The notes: generated by a model not told the origin, from the sequence alone. Positions 1 to 8,038 are shown, numbered from the stretch's first letter. The stretch is 53,517 bases of DNA from a bacterium (GCA_024742305.1 JANSYQ010000023.1:1-53517), one strand, 5' to 3'. Numbers and translations are program-made.

Positions 1-898
1 CGGTTTTGGTGTCAATTCCAAAGCCGATCACAATAGCGGAAACGATGACAATTGCGGCGAGAGCAGAAGGAACGTACTTGGTGAGTTTTGGCAATCCCCA
101 AATGATCAGCATGGAGAGTAGAACAAGCCCCACCATGAGCCATATCGACTCAGCATCTAACCAACGCTTCGTTTCTCCGGTAACATCAATGTTGAAAAAG
201 CTACCTTCTTTGTAAGCGTATTTGACCTGCTTTTTCTCAATATCGTAAACATGATCGCCGTCAATCCAAAGTTTGGCTTCGCCCGTTTCGTAATTGAACA
301 AGGTGTCATTAATCAAATTGTAGGTCAATGCCCCAGTTTCAGAGGAAATTACGTACGATTCCTTATTTACACTAAGTACCTGCTCAGTCGGATTAATTTC
401 TTTCAGATTGTTGCCGTAGGGGTCTTTCACATCCTCTTTAAACGAGCTCAATTGCGCCATAAAGATGACAATTGCCAGTCCGTTGACGAAGCCAAACATC
501 ACAGGTTGAGGCACCAAACGAATGAATTTCCCCAGGCGCAAAAGTCCAACGATGATTTGAATAAGCCCTGCGAGAATAACGGTCGCAAAGATGTACTGCG
601 TAATTTCTTCGACCGTAATTTCCGGGTTCGCCTGACGAATCAAGGCAATCATTCCTACATAAATAACTGCTACAGCTCCGGTTGCACCGGAAATCATCCC
701 TGGACGACCGCCTAAAATGGATGTTACCAACCCAATGGAAAATGCCGCGTAAAGTCCTGTTAAAGGCGATAACCCTGCAATTAAGGCAAAGGCAATAGCC
801 TCCGGAACCAATGCCAAAGCAACGGTAAGTCCGGACAGCACTTCATTTTTGTAGTTAACTTTCTGCTTGAGATCGAATAAGTTGAATACTTTTTTCAT
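1..898 (-). CDS. SulP-family anion transporter, N-terminal part (cut by window edge)
   Basis: Inner-membrane permease of the SulP family, which moves sulfate, bicarbonate or related anions. The reading frame opens with [19 protein letters not shown] and runs straight into the family signature segment [20 protein letters not shown], then further hydrophobic helices ([40 protein letters not shown]). A hydrophilic stretch (about residues 160-225) rich in N, D and K interrupts the helices before another hydrophobic pair. About 299 codons are present. The C-terminus, including any STAS domain, lies beyond base 1. The start is the ATG at 898, downstream of a TATCTTTG box at 926-933. Substrate cannot be read from sequence. 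Confidence in the family is high. Confidence 0.9.
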   Translation of the reverse strand, partial: MKKVFNLFDLKQKVNYKNEVLSGLTVALALVPEAIAFALIAGLSPLTGLYAAFSIGLVTSILGGRPGMISGATGAVAVIYVGMIALIRQANPEITVEEITQYIFATVILAGLIQIIVGLLRLGKFIRLVPQPVMFGFVNGLAIVIFMAQLSSFKEDVKDPYGNNLKEINPTEQVLSVNKESYVISSETGALTYNLINDTLFNYETGEAKLWIDGDHVYDIEKKQVKYAYKEGSFFNIDVTGETKRWLDAESIWLMVGLVLLSMLIIWGLPKLTKYVPSALAAIVIVSAIVIGFGIDTKT

Positions 899-925
899 GC
901 GGTGCTTCCTTCGGATTTAAGGGGG

Positions 926-933
926 CAAAGATA
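926..933 (-). promoter_or_regulatory. -7 promoter element TATCTTTG for the SulP gene
   Basis: Exact match, on the minus strand, to the Bacteroidota -7 consensus TAnnTTTG, 27 nt before the ATG at 898. It implies a short leader of roughly 20 nt. Confidence 0.6.
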
Positions 934-1042
934 ACACTTCCATCTCGAAACTTCGGTATCTCGACAAGCTTGCTTTCGCGAAGCAATGCTCGATGTCCGT
1001 TCGTTAATTTGCAGAAAGGGAAAATCGCTCTCACATTACCAC

Positions 1043-1525
1043 TCAATCTGCCTTATGGTAGGGCGGAAAATCCGTCGGCATTTTCGAACAACGATCGTGC
1101 AGCACGATACTTCCCGTTACGCCTACGTTCAATGAGTTATTGCCCGGCAATTTGACTACCATGTGGCATTTTTCCAAGACAAATTCAGGAAGTCCGGTAT
1201 CTTCTGCACCGAGCAAGTAAATCGCTCTTTTGGGATGTTCAAATTCATACAGCATTTCGGCTCTATCGTCTAATTCTACGCCTACCAAACGACAATCATA
1301 AGGAATGTTCTTAAGCAATTCATCGAAATCATCGTAGTTAAACAAAGGAATACGCGACCACGTTTTCATCACATCTGACGATTGCTTTTTGTACTTCCCG
1401 TCTACGGTGAAAATGTACGATGCCCCAAGAATGTACGCCGAGCGCCAAAGCGTTCCGATGTTGTGATGCGTCTTGCCACGAAATACGCCGATGGCGCAAT
1501 ATCCTTTTGAATTGTAGGTAATCAT
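1043..1525 (-). CDS. SpoU/TrmH-family RNA 2'-O-methyltransferase
   Basis: 160-residue SAM-dependent methyltransferase of the SPOUT class, acting on the ribose of tRNA or rRNA. The family motifs are in order: an N-x-G-x-x-x-R element near residues 22-28 (HNIGTLWRSA), LLGAEDTGLP near 104-113, and SLNVGVTGSIVLHDR near 130-144, which forms the knotted SAM pocket. It is shorter than two-domain TrmH proteins, having only the catalytic domain like TrmL-type enzymes. The RNA target cannot be assigned. The ATG at 1525 sits 4 nt after a perfect TATCTTTG box, so the transcript is probably leaderless. It is monocistronic, between the SulP gene and a divergent methyltransferase. Confidence 0.88.
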   Translation of the reverse strand: MITYNSKGYCAIGVFRGKTHHNIGTLWRSAYILGASYIFTVDGKYKKQSSDVMKTWSRIPLFNYDDFDELLKNIPYDCRLVGVELDDRAEMLYEFEHPKRAIYLLGAEDTGLPEFVLEKCHMVVKLPGNNSLNVGVTGSIVLHDRCSKMPTDFPPYHKAD

Positions 1526-1529
1526 GGTG

Positions 1530-1537
1530 CAAAGATA
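1530..1537 (-). promoter_or_regulatory. -7 element TATCTTTG, 4 nt before start codon
   Basis: Perfect TAnnTTTG on the minus strand, separated from the ATG at 1525 by CACC only. With transcription starting a few bases downstream of the box, the mRNA would begin at or next to the start codon. Confidence 0.7.
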
Positions 1538-1560
1538 GAGATAAGATTATGCGAGGGGTC

Positions 1561-1612
1561 AAAAGTCAGAAGTGAAAAGTTGTCTCCTATTCTTTCTTTT
1601 CACTCTTTCCTA
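1561..1612. repeat. Imperfect inverted repeat, AGTCAGAAGTGAAAAG family
   Basis: Arms AGTGAAAAG and CTTTTCACT face each other across a pyrimidine-rich spacer. The left arm begins GTCAGAAGT, shared with the larger hairpin at 4936-5000, so this is one member of a small dispersed family. Confidence 0.5.
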
Positions 1613-1652
1613 TTCACTAATTCTATCGTATTTTAGCGTTTAAAGTCTTTCC

Positions 1653-1667
1653 TGCCTGCCGCAGGCA
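1653..1667. repeat. Perfect 7+1+7 palindrome TGCCTGC-C-GCAGGCA
   Basis: GC-rich palindrome in an otherwise AT-rich leader upstream of the O-methyltransferase. A related, imperfect copy lies at 31548-31566. It resembles short dispersed palindromes common in this phylum. Confidence 0.5.
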
Positions 1668-1700
1668 TGGCATCATTACTCTTTAAATCTTTTATCTAGA

Positions 1701-2342
1701 ATGGAATTCATCTCAAAAGAACTCGACGATTATATCTCAAATCACACGCAAAAAGAGCCCGATTATCTATACGAATTGAATCGTGAAACGCACTTGAATG
1801 TAATGCAACCGCGTATGTTGAGCGGACATTTTCAAGGGCGAGTTTTAAGCATGATTTCCAAAATGATTCAGCCAAAGGATGTTCTAGAGATTGGAACTTA
1901 CACGGGCTATTCGGCACTTTGCATGGCAGAAGGATTGGCAGAAGGTGGACATATTGTAACCATTGATAACAACGAAGAGTTGGCCGAGTTGGTGCAGCGC
2001 TACATCAAGAAGTCTCCGTTTGAGGACAAGATTAAATGCGTGATTGGCAATGCCATGGAAGTTGTTCCTGGTTTAAAGCGTGAGTTTGACTTGGTGTTTA
2101 TTGATGCAGATAAGCATAATTATATCAATTACTATAACATGACTTTTGACAAAGTGCGTTCCGGCGGATATTTTCTCTTCGATAACGTGTTATGGTCAGG
2201 AAAAGTGATTGAGTCAGTGAAGGAGAATGATACATCGACCCAAACATTGATGGAATTGAACAAAATGATTCACGAGGACGATAGAGTGGAAGAAGTATTG
2301 CTTCCTATCCGAGATGGATTGTTGTTAGCAAGGAAGAAGTAG
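1701..2342 (+). CDS. Class I SAM-dependent O-methyltransferase (methyltransferase family 3, YrrM-like)
   Basis: 213-residue Rossmann-fold methyltransferase of the catechol/caffeoyl-CoA O-methyltransferase family. SAM motif I is VLEIGTYTGYSALCMA (about residues 56-71), the acidic ribose-binding residue follows in HIVTIDNNEE, and the metal/substrate signature is FDLVFIDADKHNYINYY, then GGYFLFDNVLWSGKV. Length and motif spacing are normal for the family. Bacterial members include small-molecule O-methyltransferases and the tRNA uridine-34 methyltransferase TrmR/YrrM. This sequence alone does not separate these. The start is the only ATG near the family N-terminus (MEFISKELDDYI). A TATTTTAG box at 1629-1636 and the palindrome at 1653 lie in the leader. 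It is convergent with the gene at 2352. Confidence 0.9.
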   Translation: MEFISKELDDYISNHTQKEPDYLYELNRETHLNVMQPRMLSGHFQGRVLSMISKMIQPKDVLEIGTYTGYSALCMAEGLAEGGHIVTIDNNEELAELVQRYIKKSPFEDKIKCVIGNAMEVVPGLKREFDLVFIDADKHNYINYYNMTFDKVRSGGYFLFDNVLWSGKVIESVKENDTSTQTLMELNKMIHEDDRVEEVLLPIRDGLLLARKK

Positions 2343-2351
2343 GCTAACCTA

Positions 2352-2873
2352 CTAGTAATTCGTTTCAATTATCCGTAATATTTTATTTCCCAATTCACTT
2401 TTGGATATTCGGTAATTAACCCATTTGTCTTTCGTGCTATTAGGCCCCGCGTTGAAGCGATAAAATGATTTGTAAGTTTTGCCTTCTTTTTTGTCATATG
2501 CTAAGGATGCAAATTCGATAGAAGGAATAAACCATAAGGTGTCCACTTCCATGGATGCTTCATCGAAGTACATAAACAGTAGGAAGAAATTTTTATTCGC
2601 CGAAAATGTTCCTTTTCCCACATTTTGTACAAAACGCCCTGATTTCTGAAGAACAAACCGGCTTTTAACCTGAATGAAAATGGGCTTAAATTCAGATTTC
2701 GGATTAATTATCAGGTCGATTCCGTCATCATCTGAATTTGGTGTATAACACGTCAATCTCCCATTAGATCCTAACATGATAATTTCACTCTCTCTATTCT
2801 CCGTAACGTCGCCTTTTTGCTTCGAGGAAATACCCAACACCACTCTTTCGGAATTTATTTTTGTGTTCTTCAT
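2352..2873 (-). CDS. PD-(D/E)XK nuclease-like protein, function unknown
   Basis: 173-residue soluble protein. Residues about 42-70 read PNSDDDGIDLIINPK followed by FKPIFIQVKSR, the D-(x)n-(E/Q)-x-K arrangement of the restriction-endonuclease-like fold as seen in DUF4365-type proteins. An upstream Glu in the segment KGDVTENRESEIIML could be the helix-borne acidic residue. The remainder (NVGKGTFSANKNFFLLFMYFDE...LWFIPSIEFASLAY) fits the beta-strand/helix continuation where the protein senses or cleaves DNA. The ATG at 2873 overlaps the stop of the PqiA-like gene by 4 nt (ATGA), so it is translated with that membrane protein, an unexpected partner. The fold is inferred from motifs. Activity is not shown, and a non-catalytic role is possible. 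Confidence 0.6.
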   Translation of the reverse strand: MKNTKINSERVVLGISSKQKGDVTENRESEIIMLGSNGRLTCYTPNSDDDGIDLIINPKSEFKPIFIQVKSRFVLQKSGRFVQNVGKGTFSANKNFFLLFMYFDEASMEVDTLWFIPSIEFASLAYDKKEGKTYKSFYRFNAGPNSTKDKWVNYRISKSELGNKILRIIETNY

Positions 2874-4012
2874 TCAGTGTCAGTAGTTAAATCAATAGTA
2901 TCACTTAATTGTTTTTCGGCTATTTCCAAATTCCTTTTTCGCTCTTTGATACTTAAATCAAGGAAGAAACCAAGTCCGATGGAGAGCAGCACATACACAA
3001 AGAAGTAGTACATTCCAAAGAGAATTTTAGCATCCATTGTCACTCCTGGACTCATATTGGAAAAACTCAAGAAGGCGAGAAATAATGCCACAACGAACAC
3101 ATCTGCCATGGACCATTTGGCCAAGAATGAAAGTACTTTTCGGAACATTTTGGCGCCAGTGGTGCGAGAAATCAGGATGATCAACGTTGATATCAGTTTC
3201 AACAAAGGAATAATTACGCTGAAAAGTCCAATGGAAATGGCTACAGGTTTGTTGTCTGTCTTCCAAAGCATAGTAATCACCTCCATGATGCCTTTGTTCT
3301 GATAATAGAAATACGTTTTTCCGGGAAAAACTTTATCAACGCCGATGTGTGTGTGTCTGTGATCTACTAAGTACTGTTTTCCATTAACGAGCAATTCTTC
3401 ATATCCTTCAATCAGTTCATGTCCTGCATCAACAATGTCTTCCGTTTTCGGAATAACTTTTACCAATTCAATGGTAGTATTCACGACTCCGACCCATTCC
3501 GCGGCTTCTCCAACAATACTTACAGCTTCGTCATAATACGGAATGTCATCCGCTTCCACATACATCTGAATGGTTAGATCTTCTTTGTATGCTGACATTT
3601 CCAGTATGGGATTCATAACTCCAACACCAATTAATGACATACAAACAAAGCTCAATCCCATGGTTAGTCCGTACATTTTACGCCGCTTGAAATAGATCGC
3701 CATGATAATAATGAGATAGGCGATGGAAATGTAAATCACATAAATTCCTTGCATCTGCGCCTTCGCCATGTCATCGTCTGCTTTTGTCATGGCCGTTTCA
3801 AACGCCACTTTTTTCTCCTCCCATGCCTTTTCGGTGAACAACCAATCACGGGCGGAAAGTATGCGATCATTGAAGTTTAGAATCTCTGCAATTTCCGATT
3901 TATCTTCTCTAAACTCTGTCGAATATTCGTAACTCTTCCAAACAAAATAAAAGGTGGTAATCAAAAATACTGCGGACAAGATAAGTCCCGGAAGGCTGTA
4001 AAGTTTCTTCAT
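2870..4012 (-). CDS. Paraquat-inducible protein A (PqiA)-like integral membrane protein
   Basis: 380-residue inner-membrane protein. The N-terminus is a membrane anchor (LYSLPGLILSAVFLITTFYFVW), followed by a roughly 60-residue periplasmic segment, a second hydrophobic pair near 90-135, another periplasmic region (about 145-230), and then the recognisable PqiA domain: a cluster of helices with SRTTGAKMFRKVLSFLAKWSMADVFVVALFLAFL, equivalent to the WSMLDVFV motif of PqiA. PqiA proteins belong to envelope lipid-transport/stress systems in proteobacteria. Here there is no neighbouring MCE-domain PqiB, and the two zinc-ribbon motifs of E. coli PqiA are absent. It overlaps the nuclease-like gene by 4 nt. 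Family confidence is good; function is unknown. Confidence 0.75.
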   Translation of the reverse strand: MKKLYSLPGLILSAVFLITTFYFVWKSYEYSTEFREDKSEIAEILNFNDRILSARDWLFTEKAWEEKKVAFETAMTKADDDMAKAQMQGIYVIYISIAYLIIIMAIYFKRRKMYGLTMGLSFVCMSLIGVGVMNPILEMSAYKEDLTIQMYVEADDIPYYDEAVSIVGEAAEWVGVVNTTIELVKVIPKTEDIVDAGHELIEGYEELLVNGKQYLVDHRHTHIGVDKVFPGKTYFYYQNKGIMEVITMLWKTDNKPVAISIGLFSVIIPLLKLISTLIILISRTTGAKMFRKVLSFLAKWSMADVFVVALFLAFLSFSNMSPGVTMDAKILFGMYYFFVYVLLSIGLGFFLDLSIKERKRNLEIAEKQLSDTIDLTTDTE

Positions 4013-4052
4013 GTGACTGAGGGCGTTTGTTCTAGTTAAAAGTAAGAGAAAT

Positions 4053-4856
4053 TTAGATCAAACCGAACCCCATGAGAACTCCCATTACGATGAGCAGCAC
4101 ACCCACAGTTCGTTGAATTCCTTTGATAGTGGTCTTTTTTACGAGCTGTTTTCCCAAGAAAGTTCCCAAAAAGGCGAAAACAATACCTACGATTAAAAGT
4201 GTTTGTCCATCTAAAATTGCCTCTCGGAATCGAATTTCGCTAGAACTTGTAACGATAGCTGCCGGAACGAAATAGGCGATCAATCGAGCAAGATCAACCG
4301 CTAAAGAAACGGAGTTGGATGTTCCAATGAACTGTTCTTTTGTCAATCCTACCTTCGTTAGAAACGTAGCGCGGAATGCACCTTGATGTCCGGAAACGCC
4401 TCCAAAGAATCCGCTAAGAACCCCGCCAATGGGCAAATGTTTGGGCTGAACTTGGATATTACTCAATCGAGGTGAAAGATCAAAAATCGCAAAGAAAATC
4501 ATGAGAATACCAATGACCACTTTCACCGTAGTGATTTCAAAAGTGCTTCCATTCAACTCGTAGGTAAGCAAAATAGGTAAGCCGTCAATTTGCTTGAGCA
4601 ATAATCCACCAATCGCACCAAAAATCATCGCTGGAATACCAAACCGAAGTAAAGTAGGGAAGTGAATATGCTTTGAAACGAGGGCAAATTTGAAGATGTT
4701 ATTCGCCAAGTGAACAATAGCGGTGGCTCCAACGGCGATACTAACATCAAAAAAGAGACTGAACACTGGAAGCATGATGGTCCCTAAGCCAAACCCGGAG
4801 AAAAAGGTCAGACCTGAGGCAAATACAACAGCAATAGCGACAATCACCAAATCCAT
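4053..4856 (-). CDS. TauE/SafE-family (DUF81) membrane permease
   Basis: 267-residue polytopic membrane protein with two homologous halves, each opening with a glycine-rich helix (SGLTFFSGFGLGTIMLPVFS and PIGGVLSGFFGGVSGHQGAF). This duplication and the G-G/S-G-x-G-G motif are diagnostic of the TauE/SafE sulfite/organosulfonate exporter family. About eight helices are visible. The substrate is unknown; members move sulfite, sulfonates or other small anions. The ATG at 4856 follows a TAATTTCG box by exactly 4 nt. It is divergent from the threonine aldolase, with a hairpin-forming repeat between them. Confidence 0.85.
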   Translation of the reverse strand: MDLVIVAIAVVFASGLTFFSGFGLGTIMLPVFSLFFDVSIAVGATAIVHLANNIFKFALVSKHIHFPTLLRFGIPAMIFGAIGGLLLKQIDGLPILLTYELNGSTFEITTVKVVIGILMIFFAIFDLSPRLSNIQVQPKHLPIGGVLSGFFGGVSGHQGAFRATFLTKVGLTKEQFIGTSNSVSLAVDLARLIAYFVPAAIVTSSSEIRFREAILDGQTLLIVGIVFAFLGTFLGKQLVKKTTIKGIQRTVGVLLIVMGVLMGFGLI

Positions 4857-4860
4857 GTAA

Positions 4861-4868
4861 CGAAATTA
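4861..4868 (-). promoter_or_regulatory. -7-like element TAATTTCG, 4 nt before start codon
   Basis: Minus-strand match (7/8) to TAnnTTTG, then TTAC, then ATG at 4856. Same geometry as the methyltransferase promoter at 1530-1537. Confidence 0.55.
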
Positions 4869-4935
4869 GCGAACGTTCGCGAGTTGAATATGAAGTTTGT
4901 ATTAATTGTTCGGAAGATGCAGCAAGAATTGATCA

Positions 4936-5000
4936 GTCAGAAGTCAGAGGAGAGAAGAATTTCCTCATCACTTCTCTCTATTCACATCTGACTTCTGACC
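4936..5000. repeat. Hairpin-forming inverted repeat between divergent genes
   Basis: GTCAGAAGTCAGA at 4936-4948 is the exact reverse complement of TCTGACTTCTGAC at 4987-4999, and the inner flanks (GAGAGAAG / CTTCTCTC) extend the pairing with interruptions. A related sequence lies at 1561-1612. No open reading frame is included. It ends 9 nt before the -7 box of the threonine aldolase gene. Confidence 0.6.
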
Positions 5001-5008
5001 AAAAGCAG

Positions 5009-5016
5009 TATTTTCG
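5009..5016 (+). promoter_or_regulatory. -7-like element TATTTTCG, 6 nt before start codon
   Basis: 7/8 match to TAnnTTTG; the ATG of the threonine aldolase gene begins at 5023. Confidence 0.55.
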
Positions 5017-5022
5017 TCACGT

Positions 5023-6051
5023 ATGAAAAAAGTGATCGATTTCAGAAGTGATACGGTGACCAAACCCACGCCCGAAATGAAGGAGGCGATGTTTGCCGCA
5101 CCTGTGGGAGATGATGTTTTTGGTGAGGATCCAACCATCAATGAATTGGAGCGGTTTGCAGCGGAGATGTTCGGAATGGAAGCAGCGATTTACTGTGTTT
5201 CGGGAACGCAAACGAACCAAATTGCTATCAATATTCACGTTCAGCCAGGCGGTGAGGTAATCACCAATGTCGACAGCCATATTTACAAATACGAAGGTGG
5301 AGGTATTGCCCGAAATTCGGGAGCTTCCGTACGATTGATTCACGGGAATCGAGGGCGATTGACCGCTGAAGATGTGAAACAATGGATCAATCCTGACAAT
5401 GTACACCTTCCGATAACACAATTGGTGAGTTTAGAGGATACGTCCAACCGAGGCGGGGGCGCTATTTACGATTTCGACGAGATCAAACGCATTCGAAAAG
5501 TCTGTTTGGATAATAATTTGCCATTGCACCTTGACGGCGCACGATTGATGAATGCCATGATTGAAAATGGTATCGAATTAAAGACGTATGCCGCACAATT
5601 TGACTCTATTTCTCTTTGTCTTTCCAAAGGACTTGGAGCACCTGTTGGTTCCTTGCTTATTGGGTCGAAGGAGTTCATTCACAAGGCACGTAGAGTACGA
5701 AAAGTATTTGGCGGTGGAATGCGACAAGCCGGGATCATTGCAGCTGGAGGACTTTACGCACTAAAACACCACGTTGATCGTTTAAAAATTGATCACCAGC
5801 ATGCGCGTATGCTTGGCGAAACTTTGGCTTCTCAAAGCTGGATCAAAGAGGTTGTGCCGGTGGATACGAATATTGTTGTGGGGGTTCTTTCCAATGCAGA
5901 TGATTTGAACAAAGTGCTATCGAAATTAGAAGAAGAAGGAATTCTTGCCATGGACTTCGGACCGGGAATGATTCGTATGGTCACGCATTTGGATAACTCT
6001 TCTGAGGATATCGAAAGAACCATCGATGTGCTGAAAAAAATAAAAGGATGA
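5023..6051 (+). CDS. ltaE: Low-specificity L-threonine aldolase
   Basis: 342-residue PLP enzyme of the aspartate aminotransferase fold that cleaves L-threonine/allo-threonine to glycine and acetaldehyde. The N-terminus [13 protein letters not shown] and [15 protein letters not shown] are family hallmarks. [10 protein letters not shown] (residues 169-178) carries the Asp and Arg that hold the cofactor and substrate, and [11 protein letters not shown] places the Schiff-base lysine at residue 202. Length is normal. It is the first gene of a three-gene run whose members overlap by ATGA (6048-6051 and 6644-6647). The ATG at 5023 is preceded by TATTTTCG. Confidence is very high for the enzyme; substrate preference is inferred. 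Confidence 0.95.
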   Translation: MKKVIDFRSDTVTKPTPEMKEAMFAAPVGDDVFGEDPTINELERFAAEMFGMEAAIYCVSGTQTNQIAINIHVQPGGEVITNVDSHIYKYEGGGIARNSGASVRLIHGNRGRLTAEDVKQWINPDNVHLPITQLVSLEDTSNRGGGAIYDFDEIKRIRKVCLDNNLPLHLDGARLMNAMIENGIELKTYAAQFDSISLCLSKGLGAPVGSLLIGSKEFIHKARRVRKVFGGGMRQAGIIAAGGLYALKHHVDRLKIDHQHARMLGETLASQSWIKEVVPVDTNIVVGVLSNADDLNKVLSKLEEEGILAMDFGPGMIRMVTHLDNSSEDIERTIDVLKKIKG

Positions 6052-6647
6052 AACGATTCACTTTTTTGATTGTACTTGTTCTACTCTTTGCTTCCTGCGA
6101 GCAAAAGAAAGAAAAAGTCATTGATCTTTCAGAACTAAGACCGCAGTCGGAACGTGATTATAATCAAACGGATACAACAGTTGTAGAGGACTCGACAACA
6201 TTGCTTTTAAACGAGTTTCAGAAGTGGTACCCGGAATTGAAATCCATTCGAATTTTGGAAGAGCGAATTTTCCTAGAACGTTTTCAGCCCTTGCGTACAG
6301 AGAAGTATGTGTGGTATTTGGAGGATGGTGATTCGCTGGAGTACAAAAGAATGGTATTCCGTGATTCAATCATTACCGGAAGTGCTTTTTACAATTGGTT
6401 AGATCGAAGTGGGACATCGTATTTGGGAGCACAAGAGAACATACAAAAAGATCCGTTCGCCATGATGTATACGGATACCGTTATTCTCAAATTAAGCGGT
6501 GCCATTGATTTTAAAAAGTGGGAGGAAATAATTGAGCAAGAAGAGTGGATGGATGAGGGAGATTATTGGATCAAACAACGTAAATTTGGAAACATGCGCT
6601 GGTATGTGCGCAAAGAAGAGCAATTAAAAGACCTAACCGACCTATGA
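6048..6647 (+). CDS. Lipoprotein of unknown function, co-translated with threonine aldolase
   Basis: 199 residues with an SPII signal ([19 protein letters not shown]; lipobox ASC, Cys at 17), so it is probably outer- or inner-membrane anchored. The mature part is acidic and rich in W, Y, E and D, with repeated short strand-like segments (WYPELKSIRILEERIFLERF, YKRMVFRDSIITGSAFYNWL, DYWIKQRKFGNMRWYVRKEE), suggesting a small beta-rich fold. No family was recognised. The start overlaps the aldolase stop by 4 nt and its own stop overlaps the next start by 4 nt, which implies shared expression, although no metabolic link to threonine is visible. Confidence 0.75.
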   Translation: MKRFTFLIVLVLLFASCEQKKEKVIDLSELRPQSERDYNQTDTTVVEDSTTLLLNEFQKWYPELKSIRILEERIFLERFQPLRTEKYVWYLEDGDSLEYKRMVFRDSIITGSAFYNWLDRSGTSYLGAQENIQKDPFAMMYTDTVILKLSGAIDFKKWEEIIEQEEWMDEGDYWIKQRKFGNMRWYVRKEEQLKDLTDL

Positions 6648-6961
6648 AATTTGTGAACCGCGGCTACATTATCGTTAGTCCAAAAGAAGCCTTCATCGTT
6701 TGGGCAAATGAAAACGATTCCGATTATTCGAACCTAGAAGACAACGAACCGAATGTGTACCTCATCGAAGAGGATTTCTACGACGATGAAGCTGTTCTCA
6801 AAGGATATTTCAAACGAATTTTTGAAAACGAGTTGTACGCCGTAACAGACAAAGATTCTAAATTTCCACCGATTCGTTGGGAGGTTTTTAATGAATGGTT
6901 TAGTGTTCGACTTGGGGCGACTGTGTTTGATGCAGAAGATGGAGAATTGGTGGCGGATTGA
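6644..6961 (+). CDS. Small acidic cytosolic protein, unknown
   Basis: 105 residues, no signal peptide, strongly acidic, with a hydrophobic N-terminal strand (FVNRGYIIVSPKEAFIVWAN) and a clear pattern of alternating strands and helices (VYLIEEDFYDDEAVLKGYFKR, IRWEVFNEWFSVRLG). It is credible as a gene because its ATG overlaps the lipoprotein stop (ATGA) and codon use matches its neighbours. The family is not recognised. It could be a cytoplasmic partner or unrelated passenger of the operon. Confidence 0.7.
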   Translation: MKFVNRGYIIVSPKEAFIVWANENDSDYSNLEDNEPNVYLIEEDFYDDEAVLKGYFKRIFENELYAVTDKDSKFPPIRWEVFNEWFSVRLGATVFDAEDGELVAD

Positions 6962-7022
6962 GGTGAGGCAAAAGACTGTTGTTACGAATATATCTCGTTA
7001 ATTGAACTTAAAAATCTCAATT

Positions 7023-7080
7023 ATTGCTCAAATTAGACATTTGCCTAATTGTATAATTACAGATTTCTAGAAATGTATAA
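7023..7080 (+). repeat. Dispersed ~55-60 bp AT-rich repeat, copy 1
   Basis: Lies in the 184-bp gap after the small acidic protein gene. TTGCTCAAATT, GACATTT, AATTGTATA and TTTCTAGAAATGT occur in this order here and, inverted, at 37987-38048, with a few mismatches and one 8-nt insertion in the second copy. The rest of 6962-7145 is AT-rich with no gene or terminator seen. Confidence 0.6.
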
Positions 7081-7145
7081 TTGCAGAATTGTAAAAAAGT
7101 TGTCGAACGCCCTCTAAAGCATCAATAAAGTCGAAATGTTCTTTA

Positions 7146-7601
7146 TCAACACTTCCCAATCAACACCGCATTATAATAAGCAGGATTCGTTGAAACATCT
7201 TCCGTCACCCAAGTTGGCTTCGTGAACGCCTCACCTTCTTCCTGTACTTCTACCTCTGCGAGAACCAGTCCTTCTAGCGCGCCTTCAAAAACATCTACCT
7301 CCCAAACGTGGTCACCTACTTGAATCTCGTAACGTAACTTCCGAATATGAGGCAATTGAAACCTTGCAATCATTTCTTCGACATCAGAAACCGGTATTTC
7401 GTATTCATACTCGGTTCGCGTAACCCCTTCGGTAGCACCTTTAATCGTTAAAAAACCACGATCTCCCTTCACACGAACTCTCACACTTCGCTCCTTCTCA
7501 TTTTGAAGGTACGATTGAATGATCAGCTGTGGCTCGGGTTTCTCCGTTCCTTCCCACTTTTCCGTGTCGACTAAAAACTTGTATTCGATTTCTTTTCCCA
7601 T
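7146..7601 (-). CDS. CYTH-domain protein (triphosphate tunnel metalloenzyme)
   Basis: 151 residues. The N-terminal EIEYKFLV (residues 4-11) is the E-x-E-x-K signature of the CYTH superfamily (CyaB-type adenylate cyclases, thiamine triphosphatases, inorganic triphosphatases). Alternating charged strands typical of the eight-stranded tunnel follow: SVRVRVKGDRGFLTIKGA, RTEYEYEIPVSDVEEMI, KLRYEIQVGDHVWEVDVFEG, and VLAEVEVQEEGEAF with the distal acidic pair. Bacterial single-domain members usually hydrolyse tripolyphosphate. Cyclase activity is unlikely but cannot be excluded. It follows the secreted-protein gene at 7604 by 2 nt, so they form an operon. Confidence 0.88.
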   Translation of the reverse strand: MGKEIEYKFLVDTEKWEGTEKPEPQLIIQSYLQNEKERSVRVRVKGDRGFLTIKGATEGVTRTEYEYEIPVSDVEEMIARFQLPHIRKLRYEIQVGDHVWEVDVFEGALEGLVLAEVEVQEEGEAFTKPTWVTEDVSTNPAYYNAVLIGKC

Positions 7602-7603
7602 GA

Positions 7604-8026
7604 CTATCCAACGGCTCCAACAAATCCAAACCGCCGGCCTTTTTTTTGCAACGTTAACGGTGCTAATATATCGTGCTCCGTATCTCGAACACGAAAAATA
7701 TAGACAAAGCTACCATCTTCGTTTTCTTCAATTTCAGCGATTTCAATTCGTACCACCTCCGTTACGGGAATTACAACGAAAGCATTGCCTCCCATTTCGT
7801 TTCCGCTGAACAATTCATTCACCAATTGCTCTTTGTCACCACCCAAAAATCGACGTTGTTCATTTCTATACTTTGTATCCAAAAAAGTGTAAACCTTCCT
7901 CACGTTATTAGCGTCAACCGCCTTTACGAATTTGTTCACAAATGATTTTTGCTTTTCCGATATCTCCTGTGCCAAAAGAAAGTTCGGCAAAGTGAAGAAA
8001 ATCGCGATAAAAAGAAGCTGCTTCAT
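7604..8026 (-). CDS. Small exported protein, unknown
   Basis: 140 residues with a clear signal peptide (MKQLLFIAIFFTLPNFLLAQ, cleaved after about residue 19). The mature part starts with a helical segment (EKQKSFVNKFVKAVDANNVRKVYTFLD) and continues as strands (AFVVIPVTEVVRIEIAEIEEN, SFVYIFRVRDTEH), a layout compatible with an NTF2-like/DUF-type fold, though no motif proves it. It is the first gene of a two-gene operon with the CYTH protein. The ATG at 8026 is 4 nt behind TATATTGG. It is divergent from the deacetylase gene. Confidence 0.7.
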   Translation of the reverse strand: MKQLLFIAIFFTLPNFLLAQEISEKQKSFVNKFVKAVDANNVRKVYTFLDTKYRNEQRRFLGGDKEQLVNELFSGNEMGGNAFVVIPVTEVVRIEIAEIEENEDGSFVYIFRVRDTEHDILAPLTLQKKGRRFGFVGAVG

Positions 8027-8030
8027 ACGA

Positions 8031-8038
8031 CCAATATA
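8031..8038 (-). promoter_or_regulatory. -7-like element TATATTGG, 4 nt before start codon
   Basis: 7/8 match to TAnnTTTG on the minus strand, followed by TCGT and the ATG at 8026. It lies back to back with the divergent element at 8061-8068. Confidence 0.5.

Noticed and set aside
855-1046. 63-codon minus-strand frame between the SulP and methyltransferase genes
   Set aside because: It overlaps the SulP promoter and start region and consists of repeat-derived sequence (GCTTTCGCGAAGC); no family features.
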